42,760 nt of DNA from Parachlorella kessleri (taxonomy: Eukaryota > Chlorophyta > Trebouxiophyceae > Chlorellales > Chlorellaceae): contig BBXU01000162.1 of assembly GCA_001598975.1 (NCBI GenBank), forward strand, positions 1 through 42,760. Direction: 5' to 3'. A model generated the notes under the pieces. It ran no database searches and was not told where the DNA came from. It saw nothing but the letters and a program-made list of their open reading frames with translations. Both the position numbers and the translations under genes were made by a program. The stretch's first letter is position 1, and each line of letters opens with the position of its first letter. Of this stretch, positions 11,626 through 30,404 are shown piece by piece.

Positions 11626-11720
11626 CTGGCGTTCGAAGACTGATGGGCTTACACTCCCAGGGCCTCCACTAAAGAAGAGATCGGCACGCTCAAGTGTGCA
11701 GGTTTCAGGCAGTCCCAAGC
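11626..11720 (-). other. Possible upstream exon of the cyclin F-like gene
   Basis: On the minus strand an open stretch encodes LERADLFFSGGPGSVSPSVF and ends in a textbook donor (CAG|GTAAGA at 11625-11620). It lies about 680 bases upstream of the modelled start of the cyclin F-like gene on the same strand. I could not find a convincing next acceptor that joins it to the F-box frame, so it may be a 5' UTR exon, a coding first exon, or chance. Confidence 0.25.
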
Positions 11721-13020
11721 TGTCTGAATTCTAGCCCTGACACGATGAAACTCTGCAGCCCAGCTGTGTTTCGCAGCTTCTTACTTGTCTCCTGCAAACA
11801 TCACACATGCATCCACATCTGCCGACATCATATCCCTCCATGACCTGTGCGCTTACCCATGTTCTCCCTCTACCAATCCCTGCAAAGCGGATTGCTAAGC
11901 CCAGCCGTGCTGCTGTGTCCTGCCTCTTGTCACCTGTGGGGCCCCACCTTGAGTTGGGTATGAGGGACCGATGTCCACATGAGTTTACCTATGACGGGTT
12001 TTAGTTGCCCATTTATTGAAGCACGTGGACCAGCTATAGTTCTGCTCGTTTCGAAACCTAGCACCCAGTCCCCCGCCGTAACTACCATATCGTCAGATTA
12101 AGGAAGCCTAGTTTGGGTCAGTGCACACGGTTTTCCACCAACCCCTGCACCTCCCATGGAGCCATTACTAAGGCCATGTCATACTCAGTGGGCCAGGATG
12201 GTGCTTTTGCAATGGGGAGCTGCGCTGAGCGTGCACAGATACCACCGTAGCCTGGACCCACTAAAGAGATGCGTGACCCAAATCACAGGGTGGGCTATCG
12301 CAGCAACGATCAAATGTTGGACCTCCAGCAAGTCATGGATGTGTTCTGCTCCACTTGCAGCCATGTGAAGAGGTGTGGTGTCACAGGAGGGAAGGCCAAT
12401 GCGTGCCTGACGCGCTGCCCTTTAACGTAAACACAGCTTGCTGCTTTGGAGCCTTGGTTGCGTGGGCCGGATGCTTGACCACCTGGCAAGGTGGTGCATC
12501 CTTTACTGGCGTGGTCGTGGACCTTAAACACGATTGGTTATGGACTGTGTGGTGCTGGGAGCGAGTTGAGTTTACTATTCCTGTGTGCACTGGGGCTCCC
12601 TAATCCCACTCCCCATGTGCACTGGTTGGACGGGTTTTGGGAGTTTCCCGTCTGACACCCATGCACCCCAGCCCCAGATCGAACCCCGGCCGATATACTA
12701 GCTGGGCGGCTTGGAGTAGGCGCCCAAGTTGAGGATTCAAGTCTCCATATCCATGAAAGCGAGGGCTAGCGGGCCTTGTGATGAAGGGGTGGCGGCCAGC
12801 TAGCAGCGCTTGAGTGGTGCATGCCATTAAACCGGTCACCGTCAGTGTGTCAATCCTAGCTGTGGTTTCAAGACCCAAGGTCGATCCATTGTGGTGGGGA
12901 TCCAGTGGTTCAGCCTGCAGCAAACGGTAGTAACTGCCTGCCTAGTAGCAGCCTGGTTGAGATTTCATTTCTAGGTGTGACAAGATTGTGACTGACCCGC
13001 AAGGGTGGTGGAAAGCTGTA

Positions 13021-13040
13021 AGACTAGACTAGACTAGACT
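13021..13040. repeat. AGACT pentanucleotide microsatellite
   Basis: Four head-to-tail AGACT units, immediately followed by a further A and a partial unit. It is intergenic, downstream of FGH. Confidence 0.9.
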
Positions 13041-13275
13041 ACTTTACTGGCGTGAAGCACCTGCCCGTCCCCAACAACCCTTGAACCCGCTTCTTTGTCC
13101 GCACTGGTCATCAAACACTTACAATCACCACCTCCGTCAGTTCATGTCAACACTGCACCAGTAAACACGGCATGTGCATACAAGCGTGCGAAAGCAAAAA
13201 GCAACCGTGCAGCATCCTTCCAACTCCAAGCGTCCAACCCCCTGAGCGCTCAGCACTGCAGCGCTCGCCTCACAA

Positions 13276-15713
13276 TCACGCGTGCAGGTGCTTGGCATGG
13301 AACTGCAAGTGGTCGGCTACAAAGGTGCTTATGAAGAAGTAGCTGTGGTCGTAGCCTTCCTGCATGCGCGATGTCAGCTGCACCTTCCCCTCGATTGCCT
13401 TCTCAAAAGCCCAGGGGTGCAGCTGCACCTTCAGGAAGTCATCATCCGTGCCTGCAGGGCAGGAGCAACGCACTCCATAAGTTGCGCACTTGCGTTGTGG
13501 TCTGTGCGGATATGCGGTTGGCCATATGGGGGACTAGCACAACCCACTCGTGACCAAGTGACGGCCGCCCTCTTGAAGTGAGCAGCATTGCACACACTTG
13601 CTACTGGCAAGGTGTGCTTGGCCGAGGCCCCGTCAGTGGCACACGTGACCCCACAGCGCCAACTCGTCCCCGTGCGCGCCTGGTTGCAAAGATAAATAGT
13701 CAGCCCCAAGCCAGGCTCCCAGCGGTGCCTTCGACAGCTGGCAACATCAAGCTGAAGGGCATGTCTGCATCAGGTGACACTTGCCTCTCCACCCCACCGC
13801 ACCTGTGTCCATGAGGATGGGCAGGCTGCTTGGCCCTGAATACGCCTCTGCTAGCAGCGTTGCATCGTATTGCCGCCACTGCTCCTTGTCCTCACCCAGG
13901 TAGCCGCTCAGAGCTGCAAGGCAGGCAGGCAGGAAACCTAGGCATCTAGGCCTTGGGGAAAGAGCACAGAGAGCAGACATCCCTTTGCGATGCAGTACCG
14001 CAAGATGGGCCCTCCGTGCCAGCTGAATCACTCATAGCCTACAAGCACAGTGACAGCAGAGGCGCGACAAGAAGCAGCCCTGCACCACAAGGCCCTTGCT
14101 GGACACCCACTGGGTGCGTGCCCCCCCCCCCACCACCCACCCACACCCACATGACATACAGGTACAGGCCCCCTGACGCAAGACTGCCTCGCCTTTCTGG
14201 CCCCACGGCACTTGGCTGGGATTGCAGATAGCGGAGAAGGCGCTGACCGACTTGTACGCTGTCGGGTTCTTGAGGCCAATCGTCAGCACGCCATGGCCAC
14301 CCATGCTGTGCCCCATGAGTGACACCTGCAGCCACGCTTTGGGGAACTCCTTTCAGTCTCCTCCACCGGTGAGCCTACGCCAAAGACAAAGAAGAGCTCT
14401 CTCGGCGAACCGAGCGGATTGATAAAAAGGGCAGTGTGATGGTCTTTGAGCTAGCACCTGGCTGCTAAGAAAACCAACTACCGTCCAGGCAAGCAAGCTG
14501 AGACTCAAACCCTGAGCATTGCAAGGTTGCGGATATACGTGGCAGGCCTGCTGCAAGCCGGGGGGCGCCTGCCAGCCAACAAAAACCACAGATATATTGG
14601 GTCTCACACACCCTATCCATGTCCAGCTCGTGCAGTGACCGCAGCACTTCAGGCAGCTCCTTTGTGATGTAGTCATACATGTGGAAGTTCTTGCTGTAGG
14701 GCTCCCGAGTGGCATTCAGGTAGAAGCCTGTTCAAGAGGGGGGCAGGAAATACATGTGTCAGCGGGCAGAAGCAGCACTGCCTGAGCCATGCTGTGTTGC
14801 ATCCAGTGGATATACTGCTGGGTTGCTAGGCAGCTAGCTTTGCCAGCCAACACCAAGTGCAGCTTATGAAAGTCCTCAGGCAAGTGGCAATCGGTGAGAA
14901 GGCACTTGAGGTTGACCTTCTTCATGGAGGTGCAGCCCCAAGAGTGAGTGACGCAGCTTGCGCAAACAGGGCAATCGACACCGCGCCAGCAGCCGCTAGG
15001 CACCATGCCAAGCTGCCCACTACGCCTCAAGCCCTGACACCCCGCTGCGCTGCCTGTGCTCCCGACCTTCTGGCCACCCAGCTGCCCCTGCAGCTCACCC
15101 CACCTGCCCCAAAGCCAAAGTCCCAATCGTCCCCTGCGCCGGGGACGTCCACCCCTCGTGGTGAGGTGTCAGGCGAGACCAGGGCCAAGCCCAGCTCTGC
15201 TGCTTCGCGCTGTGCACCGGCCTTCTGCATGAAGTTCTCGTCTGTGCACGTCAGCCCACTCAGGTACAGAACCACCTGCGCAGCCAGAGCACAGCTTTGA
15301 AGCGGTGTTCATCATTAATACCGAGGACATGGGTTGACAGAAGTCATGGGCCCCTTGCTTGCTGGTGCAGTTAACGGCAAAGGAACGACTCTGCAGGGAC
15401 GTCCTGGTGTGTACCGCGGAAGGTCACCTAGGCAAGGTACTGCTCAACCAGAGCACCCCAGCTGCCAGCCTACCAGCGCTCAGATCGTGACTCACCGGTA
15501 CTTTGCTGTGCACAGCTGTTGGCGGCACATACACGTGGAACATCATAGGACACCCCAGGACCGAGCTCTCATGCTTGTACCTCCTCACCGATCCGCCAAA
15601 GCTCTGCAGAGTCCAACCGGTCTCAATTGCCCCTGGATCACTGCATCTGTCACTCCATCGCCACATGACCTAGCTTCCGCACGTACCTTGCTACTCTTGA
15701 TAAGCTCTGCCAT
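13276..15713 (-). CDS. FGH: S-formylglutathione hydrolase (esterase D family)
   Basis: Hydrolyses S-formylglutathione to formate and glutathione, the second step of glutathione-dependent formaldehyde detoxification, normally in the cytosol. Minus-strand exons are 15713-15687, 15603-15496, 15275-15104, 14727-14612, 14325-14193, 13913-13803 and 13451-13276 (280 residues, the usual family length). The 27-base first exon encodes MAELIKSSK and joins [13 protein letters not shown], matching the family N-terminus better than the in-frame ATG at 15666. [10 protein letters not shown] forms the oxyanion region. The nucleophile is Ser148 in GHSMGGHG. The acid Asp lies in TDDDF (about 225-227), and the base is His258 in GYDHSYFFI. 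The end AKHLHA is typical. The intron after residue 185 starts with GC (AAAG|GCGAGG); only this choice keeps WGQK joined to ALSGYLGED. It is transcribed divergently from MCM7. Confidence 0.95.
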
Positions 15714-15977
15714 CCTGCTGCGGCCGGGAGGGCACCGCACAATCCAAGAGCAAACTTCAGTTGTTGATGGTCTCTGCTCACGGTTCGGAAGGATATGCCC
15801 GCATATCTAAAGCATTTGTCGAACGTGGGGTACCGCGCGCTTCCATCTCCCCGCCAGTTCCCATTTTCAAAACATTTTGGTAGAGGGGTGCTTGGCAGCG
15901 CTGCCCATGTCGCAACCCTGCCATCAGTAGAGTGGCAGCTTTCTTGTTGTTGAGGCACACGAGGGCAGAGTGGCACG
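15714..15977. promoter_or_regulatory. Shared divergent promoter of FGH and MCM7
   Basis: The start codons of FGH (minus) and MCM7 (plus) are only 264 bases apart, so both promoters and leaders must lie here or overlap the genes. No TATA box stands out. A TCCCCGCCA word at 15848-15856 is the only recognisable regulatory candidate. Confidence 0.6.
15848..15856. promoter_or_regulatory. Candidate E2F-like site before MCM7
   Basis: TCCCCGCCA differs by one base from the E2F consensus TTCCCGCCA. It lies about 120 bases before the MCM7 start. MCM genes are classic E2F targets in plants and animals. Function here is inferred from position and similarity only. Confidence 0.3.
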
Positions 15978-23462
<7,485 letters not shown>

Positions 23463-24167
23463 ACAGGGTTGCAGTGTGCGGAGAGTCACACTTAGGCAGG
23501 GCACGTCGGCTTGCAGAGCTTGCATCTGGGAAAAGCTTGCCTGCGTGGTTTGTGTTCACTGTGGCAGTTAATTATGACAAGCATGCAAGGGGGCCTGCAC
23601 CAGGCGCCGATGAGTTGTGTTGACATGCGCAGTTCTGATTTGACAGCTTGACATATCTTCCTACATTACCTAAGCCTCCTATGCGCCCTTTCTTGCTTCT
23701 GCCCCTTCGCTGCTGAACCTCCGTGCCATGATGACACTCATGGGTTTGTTAAACAGACTTCGTTATTTGGAACAATTGTATCCTAGCAGCGGGCTACTGA
23801 CAGACTGGATGCTTGCTGCAAGATGTAAAGCAGTAAGCATCAGCAAGCTTAAGCGTGTAATGAACGCCTCACAAGGCCCCAAAGGTGGCCTTAAGGGGCA
23901 TGACAATAACCATTACTAGGTAAGCGCTACTCAGCAAAACATGCACATTTAATGGCATAAAACAACAACACAATGCTCGCTGTCACCACCAAACACCACG
24001 ACCGCCGTCCAAGTGATACCGCAGCGGGTCAACAGTTCCTGTACATCTCATTCAAGTCGACCACAGCTGCCCCAGCAGTTGGCCCAACAAACCTCACAGC
24101 ATATTTTGCGTGCGGTTGTGACAAATCCACACCAAGCCTGCCAGGGTGCATGCCCTCACACCCTCCT
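23463..24167. other. Convergent intergenic region between MCM7 and GluTRBP
   Basis: It contains the two 3' UTRs. TGTAA words on the plus strand near 23824 and 23855 could serve MCM7. No coding exon is recognisable. Confidence 0.5.
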
Positions 24168-26383
24168 CTAGTTGTTGGCTGCCTCCTCTGGGCTTACAAT
24201 CATCTGTGGCTGGTATGGCTTCTCTTTCTCCCAGGCCATCTGCAGCACAAACAGCAGCAGCAAAGGAAGCCAGGTGGCTAACACATTTCCGGGGCACATA
24301 GCACCACCTTAATATCTTGTCAGTCCCGGCTATGCCCCAGTCATGCAGGCACCAATCGCGCCCTCCCGCCACCCCCACACAGCCCAACCCCCAACCTACC
24401 CAGCACTCTTCCCAGCTGCCGCGCAGGCACCGCAAGTCCAACTAACCTGTCCACCACCTCCTTTCCCCCACCACGCAAGCGGATCCTTTGCCCAGCAGCA
24501 GCACACCCAGCGCAGGCGAGCCGCCGGCAGTAGAGCCGAAGTCCATAGACACCACCACAGCAGTGAGCCTAGCCAGAGGTGCCACGAAGTGACGTGCCTC
24601 AGCACCGCACCTGTGACATCATGGTGAGCACTGAGCGCGCGTCGCGGTCATCTGCCACGGGGCGCAGGAATGGCACGCGCAGCACGCGCGCCTCGCCGTC
24701 GTGGCCGGCAGCCTTCACATACGCACCCAGGTAGTCCACCCACAGCAGCTCCGCGTAGCTCATGTCCTCAAAGGTGATGCCCAGCGCGCCGCAGCTGCGG
24801 GCGGGGGCCACGAGGAAGCAGGAACATGAGTGAGTGTGGGTTGGACGCGCTGCTGGTTGTCCACGCCTGTGTGCTGTGCAGTGTGCATGGCACAAGCATT
24901 TTGAGTGCGGCACTGCTCACAGACTTCGCCTGCCAGGCCCCTCGGCAGGAGCCAGCCCCGGCCCTACTCCTACTACCGGCCGCCAGCCCAACACACCCAT
25001 CTGGGCCTGCTGCGTCTGCCCTTCCACACAGCCCGAGTTTTCCCTTGCCACCTTCCCCTGGCAGGCAGCAATGGCCGGCGGACCAGGCGCTCCTTGGGCC
25101 GCCGCTGTCCTCCCAACTCCACAGAGTACATGACACACTGCGCAACCCAGCCAACAATGCCAGGGAAATCCCACCTATAAGGAAGCGGCCTCACAGCCCC
25201 CAGCAAAACGCCACCCTAGTGGCACTCTCCCTGCTGGCGGCCCTGCAGGAACCCACCAGATGCGCATGACATCCTCCAGCCGCTCAGTGTTCATGTGCTG
25301 CGTGAGAGAGACAGCCACGGTGCGCAGAGGGTCGGGCTCCGCGCCGCGATACACATCGCCAGGCAGCAGCTCAGCCACTGAGTCCGCGCCCATGTGGCCC
25401 ACGTAGAAGCAGCGGTCGACCTGCGTATAAAAAACAAGTGGCCGACTCTCAGTCTAATGTGGGTGTGAAAGACGGCAACTCACTAGGGTCGAGGGCTGTA
25501 GCTGTTGCGCCGCATTTAGCATGAGCACATGGTAAATATAGTCAATGACGTACTCGTCTCGACAAGCCCACCACCCATGCCCACGACCCCGGCCACCCCA
25601 CGTGCGATAGCTCCAAACCGTCCGTCATTTTGATGTCGGCACTTCTTAGAACGGAGGACAGCTCCCAGGTCTCCAATTAATAGTACGCCACCCAATAAGC
25701 TGGGTAGCGGTCCCACACACCTTGAGGCGGTAATAGAGGTCTGAGGGTTGGGGCGCATCCACGCCCACGCCGCCTGCATGCAGCGTGTTGTGTAGTGCCG
25801 CTGCCCGCTCCGCCACCTCAGCACTGACAGGTTCCACCTCGCCAATGAGCGTCACGCGCGCCAGCAGCCGCGTGGGGTACTCCCCAGGCTGCACAAACAG
25901 GCTGCACTTGGCGTCACGGCGCAGGTTCGTTGTGTGAACTGCGTCGGCGCGCAGTCGAAGGATGGGCTGGCCATGGGCGTCCAGTACATAGCTGGCGTAT
26001 GTGCCCAGGGGAATGCCGTCTTCAGAGAGCGTGCACAGCGTGCCGTGCGCTGCCAGGTCGACAATGGTGCGTGCTGTCTCAGCTGCGCTGGGCTTTGCGG
26101 GGTTGGCAGCTCCGTTTGTTGAGGGCAACGCCCCGTTGGTGGCCACAGCGGCGCAGGCCACAAGACTGCTGCGAGACTGCACGACTGCCGCTGCAGCTGC
26201 TGCACTGCCTGCTGCCGTCAGCCTGAGTGCTGCCGCTGCTCCTGCTGCTTGCTGTGCAGTACTGCTACCAAAGCAGCTGTGCAGGGCAGCCACTTGGGCG
26301 TGCTGGGCTCCTGCCGAGCGCTTTGCTGCCCAGGGGCTGACATGCTTGAGGTTTGCAGTGCCGGGTGCAAAGCAGGCAACCAT
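24168..26383 (-). CDS. GluTRBP: Glutamyl-tRNA reductase-binding protein, chloroplast
   Basis: Plant homologues (FMN-binding split-barrel fold, related to HugZ heme oxygenases but without that activity) bind glutamyl-tRNA reductase in the plastid and regulate the first committed step of chlorophyll and heme synthesis. Minus-strand exons are 26383-25721, 25420-25257, 24794-24611 and 24239-24168 (360 residues). The first 70 or so residues are Ala/Ser/Gln-rich with few acids, as in an algal transit peptide. The split barrel shows ARTIVDLAAHGTLCTLSEDG, ILRLRADAVHTTNL and ARVTLIGEVEPVS. A DUF2470-like domain follows with DPLRTVAVSLTQHMN and ELLWVDYLGAYVKA. The ending MSQMAWEKEKPYQPQ closely resembles the plant GluTRBP end, which is why I prefer it over the other plant HugZ-like proteins. 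The start ATG follows AGC and precedes GTT. It is divergent from the RING gene. Confidence 0.85.
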
Positions 26384-26676
26384 GCTTGCTTAGCAACCTA
26401 ATTCCTTCTGCCAGATAACGGGGCTCAAATCGAAATTTTGTTAAGCTCATCTATGCTTGAAGGGGAACAGGATTGGGTGCGCTCTTCAGCCGCGCCACCG
26501 TTTCCCGCCCCGTTTTGGAAGGAACTGAAGGCAGACTTGCTCGCCTTAAAAGGAAGGGCTGGGAGACTACTAACCTTTGGCCTAGCTTGAACTGCTAGTT
26601 GGCCTTCGATCAGCTACCATGACGTCAGCTGGCCATCCTTGTTAGCTCCCCCCTGGTGGAGATCGCCACATTCACT
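26384..26676. promoter_or_regulatory. Shared divergent promoter of GluTRBP and the RING ligase
   Basis: Only 293 bases separate the two start codons. The central part carries TTTCCCGCC. No TATA box or other well-known element is clear. Confidence 0.55.
26501..26509. promoter_or_regulatory. E2F-consensus word TTTCCCGCC
   Basis: An exact match to the TTTCCCGCC form of the E2F/DP site, midway between GluTRBP and the RING ligase gene. Neither gene is a usual S-phase target, so it may be chance. Alternatively it may reflect timing of chlorophyll synthesis with the algal division cycle (inference). Confidence 0.3.
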
Positions 26677-29600
26677 ATGCCGCAGCCAGCAAGGAACGGC
26701 TTTGAGCCGTTTGTGGTCCTCCCTGCCTGGTGTATGTTTAGTGCCACCTTCCTTTATACCACGTACCCAGAGTATGGCGAGAAGGCTCAGCACGTAATGT
26801 CGCGGGTGTGGACTGACAGGTAAGTCGCCAACAGTTGCTATGTTGGTGCCTTGCTCGCTGGAGGGCTGCCCTGCCTGTCTTGGGTTGTCCAAAGGGCCCT
26901 CACCTGCCTTCCTGTGCAGCTCCCCTGCTGCTATGGAGGAGGCTAAGCAGCTGAGCAACCAGGTGTTGGACACCGTGCTCCGGTCGCAGCTGTCTACCTT
27001 CTTTCTGGGCACGCTTATGGTCTCAGTGTATGCGCTGGTCACGTTGGTCACCAAGGTGCGACACAGGCTTCTGTTGTAAAGAGTATTGTATACGTGTGGA
27101 TGTGGGGTATATCGTCAAAGGCATGGATCAGAACTGCTGGCATTTGGTGCTTTCAGTTCCACCGTCAGTTGGAAGTTGTGGGAATTGTGCCTCACTGGCA
27201 GACTAGCCTTCATCTCTGTTGGTATAACTTACCTGGGCTCGCCAACTGGATTGTCAAGCAGGCTTTCCAGGCTTCATTCCAAGGTGCCTGCAGTTGTGAA
27301 CTGCTCCATGCTGTGTTGCAGGTGGTCTTTCTTGGGAGGCTGACCGTGATAGAAACCCAGAGGCTGAATGAAAGGTTGATGATGTTCGTCCTGCTTAAGG
27401 TTGTCTTCTTTGGTGAGTGTTGGTTACTTACCTAAGTGTGTTGGCTTCCACAGCCGGTAGGAGCGCAGTGAAGTCAGTGGGCGTGCCCTGGGACCTTTCC
27501 TGTGTGGCTGCTCTGATATGCAGACCTTTAAACTTGCACCAAACAACCTGGATGCAGTGAGCATGTGCTGGGCAGTTGTCCATAGGTTCTGGGTGGGAGC
27601 GTGGGGAAATAAAACGGCCCTGCAGTTGGTGGGTGCTCCTCGTGTAGCCACTTCGCTGGCCAATCTTGGCGCCGCTTGTTTGCGGTGGATATGCAATATC
27701 CAGGTGGGAAGCACTCCTGTGATGTGCAGGTGCCGTGGTCAACCCCACGTATAAGGAAGTGGGCACATGGGCGACCTGGTTCTTCGCTATGGGTTACCTG
27801 AAGGCGAGTCGGCTGCCCCGTCGTGTCACCTGCCACATACGCAGACTGGCGTGAATGATCAACTGTGAAAGCCAGTCTGCGCGAGTTTGAGCAGGATGAG
27901 CAGTACCCACAATTTGAACAGCAGGCAGCGCAGGTCAGGAGCAGGGGTTTACCTGGACAGCGCTTCCAACTGTGCTGCCACGTGGTCTGCCATTCCTGCC
28001 GCATGCAGATGTTTGTTGGGCTGGCTGGAGACCGCTGCGAAGCCCTGCTGTCCTCTCCCTCCTCAACAACCTTCCAGCACCTGCGCTGCATGGCTCTGCT
28101 CGGCGGCATCCTGGCGCACGTGTGCGGCTGGATGGCAGATTACGTAAGCGTGCTGCAGGCCGAGCAGGCCAGGCTCAGCAGCGCGGTGCTGTGGCTGTTT
28201 GACGGCGCAACCATCATTGTGGAGGCCACCCACGGCATTATTAAGTATGGTGAGTTGGGTTGCGAGCGAGCAGGCTTGGGCTGCGGGCTCACTTACTGCC
28301 TTGGTTTGGGGTAAACTGTGGTTAAACTATTTAGGTATGTTTTGCTGTCTGAAGGCGAACAAGTGCGTACTTTTGGAACATGTCTCTGAGAGGTTGACCA
28401 GGTAGTCGTCAAGGCAGGCGGGGCGGTGCCTAGTTACACCACCTGTCCTTCACACGTGCCACAGCCCTGAATGCTAGAGGCACACACTTACGCTCACGCG
28501 CAACTGCCTGCAGGTGTGCATGCACTGGAGCGGTGGCGCTCGCTGCAAGCCGAGAAGCGTGGCGAGATGGGGTGTGGGCCGTGGGAGTGGCAGGGTACCT
28601 TCCTGTACCACTTAGAGCTGGGGACAGACCTGCTGCTGCACTCGCTGACGCTGGGCCACTATCTGCACCTCTGGCTCCTGCATGGTACGCAGAAGGAGGA
28701 GCTCCGCTTTGTCCGGACGTGACTCAGCTGCAGGACATTTGGTGCTTGATGAGCATGCGGCAGGTGGCCGTGGGACACTTCCTTACTGCGCAGGCAGCTG
28801 CAGGGTGCATCTTGTGGATACTTGGCTGCAACCATGTCCTGCGCCGCCGCAGTGTTGCCGGTGCCATGCCATAGGGAACCGCCTTGCATGCTGGGGCAGG
28901 ATTGGTGACTGCTGCTGCTGCGTGCAGGCCTGCGCTTCCAGCTGATCGATATGGTGCTGTTCTTGGACGTGCGATACATGGCGGTGGTCATCTGGCGTCG
29001 CCTGCGCGGTTACCGGCGCTATCGCCGGCTCACAGCGCTGGTGCAGCACAGCTTCCCTGACGCAGCCGCCGAGCAGCTGGAGGGCGCCGAGTGCGCCATC
29101 TGCATGGAGCGCATGGCTGCAGCCAAGGTGCTGCCATGCAGGCACGTCTTCCATGTGCCGTGCCTGCGCGCGTGGCTGCAGCAGAGCCGGGCGGGGGTGT
29201 TCAGCTGCCCCATGTGCCGCGCCAGCCTGCTGGGCGACGATGGGATGGGTACTGGTGGTCGTGGCTGGGCTGCTGCGCATGCTGGCTGGGGCAGCCACCT
29301 GCAGGGCAATGGGCACCCTGTCCATGCACTTAGAGAGGCGTCAGCGACGGAGGAAGCAGCAGCAGCAGACGAAGGGCAGGCGGGGGAGCAGGAGCCGGAG
29401 AGGGAAGTGGAGCCAGTGGGGGCGATGCTGGTGGCTCTGGCCACCACGCTGGCTGCAGCCAGCAATACTGCTGTTGCTGCCCATGCTCCACTGGGCAACG
29501 GAAGCGGGGCAGGGGGCGGGCTGGATGGTGAGGATGAACGGGCGCTGGCGGCAGGGCTTTGGGCTGCGGCACAGCTGCGGCAGCAGCTGCCGGAGGAACA

Positions 29601-30404
29601 GGGGCGCGCGGGCGCTGGGGAGGAGAGTCTCAGCGGGCAGCCAGGCACGCAGCAGAGGCCAGCGGGCAGCTCTCCCTTGGCTGACAGCATGGCTGCCTTT
29701 GAGCGGCTGTGGAACAGCGGTCCAGCAGGCGATGATAGCCCAGCCGGCTGCAGCGCGGGCAGGGCGGCAGCCTTGTCAAGTCACCACCACCGTGGCTCGC
29801 CGCCGCTGGACCAGTGCCGAAGAGATCCCTCAGTAGCGCCTGGTGCTGGCGCCTGCGCGGCGGCTTCGACTGCAAGCTTGGGCGGGGTTGCGGGCAGGGG
29901 CGACACCACCGCTGCAGATGAGGCCGCAGTGGAAGGAGCAGAGCAGCCTGCGGAGCAAGTGACGGTCGCAGCCATGACTGCCTCTATTGCAGCCCGCTCC
30001 TTGATGACAGCCAGCAGGGCCATGTCACAGTTAACAAGGTGGGGACAACCGTGTTGCGCACTGCCTGGCACCCGCTGTACTGTTGCTGCTGCTGCTGAAA
30101 CCCAGGGATAACAGGGCGCTGGTGTGGACCAGCCAGGAGCGCTAAGCCTCGACTTAGGCAGCGGTGCCAGCTCTCCCTCTCGCTTCTACCGGCATTCGCC
30201 AAGGCATGAGCTTAGCTGACCTCACAGCCTGGTGCCGTGGGGTGCAGGTCTGTGGGCCGCCAGGGCTACAGCATGGATGTTGACGAGCCCGGCGAGGATG
30301 GGGAGGTGGTGGATCAACCACCTCCAACCACAGGTGCGCAGTGGTGCGCGCGCAAGCAGGCACCACTACCAGTTAAGGGCTCGCCCCAAGTAGGCCTGGT
30401 TTAA
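26677..30404 (+). CDS. Membrane RING-H2 E3 ubiquitin ligase, AMFR/RIN2-like
   Basis: Probably an ER or plasma-membrane E3 ligase. Exons are 26677-26819, 26920-27055, 27322-27412, 27730-27803, 28009-28249, 28514-28684, 28928-30038 and 30248-30404 (707 residues). The N-terminal 330 residues hold several hydrophobic segments (for example LGTLMVSVYALVTLV and FVVLPAWCMFSATFLY) and AMFR-like runs such as DRCEALLSSPSSTTFQHLR and LGHYLHLWLLHGLRFQ. The RING-H2 finger is at 341-381: CAIC, LPCRHVFHVPC, then CPMC, with all eight ligands present. The rest is an Ala/Gly/Gln-rich tail. The CUE domain of AMFR and RIN2 is not evident. The intron after 27803 starts with GC (AAG|GCGAGT), needed to join GYLK to MFVGLAGDRCE. 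The start is the first ATG of an exon ending in AG|GTAAGT. TGTAA occurs at 30970-30974. Confidence 0.87.

Larger units (their letters stand above)
10948..13275. other. Intergenic region upstream of the cyclin F-like gene
   Basis: It should contain the cyclin F-like promoter and 5' leader and, at the right, the 3' UTR of FGH (a minus-strand TGTAA lies at 13123-13119, about 153 bases past the FGH stop). A possible leader exon lies at 11626-11720 and an AGACT microrepeat at 13021-13040. Between 11720 and 13020 I see no protein-coding exon. Confidence 0.45.

Noticed and set aside
12650..12760. tRNA-like words (TAGCTGGGCGG followed by GGATTCAAGTC)
   Set aside because: The supposed T-arm does not pair, and no acceptor stem or anticodon arm can be folded. 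Treated as chance resemblance to A and B boxes.
14105..14140. Poly-C tracts (also near 18596 and at both window ends)
   Set aside because: Simple homopolymers in introns or at window edges. Those at the ends may mark sequencing or assembly breaks rather than biology.
15424..15666. FGH start at the ATG at 15666
   Set aside because: The resulting N-terminus is unlike the family. A 27-base exon at 15713-15687 with a clean GTACGT donor joins in phase and restores the expected start.
27865..27934. Possible extra exon of the RING gene (SLREFEQDEQYPQF)
   Set aside because: Including it breaks the reading phase, and the acceptor is poor. Direct joining of 27803 to 28009 gives the family-like LKMFVGLAGDRC.
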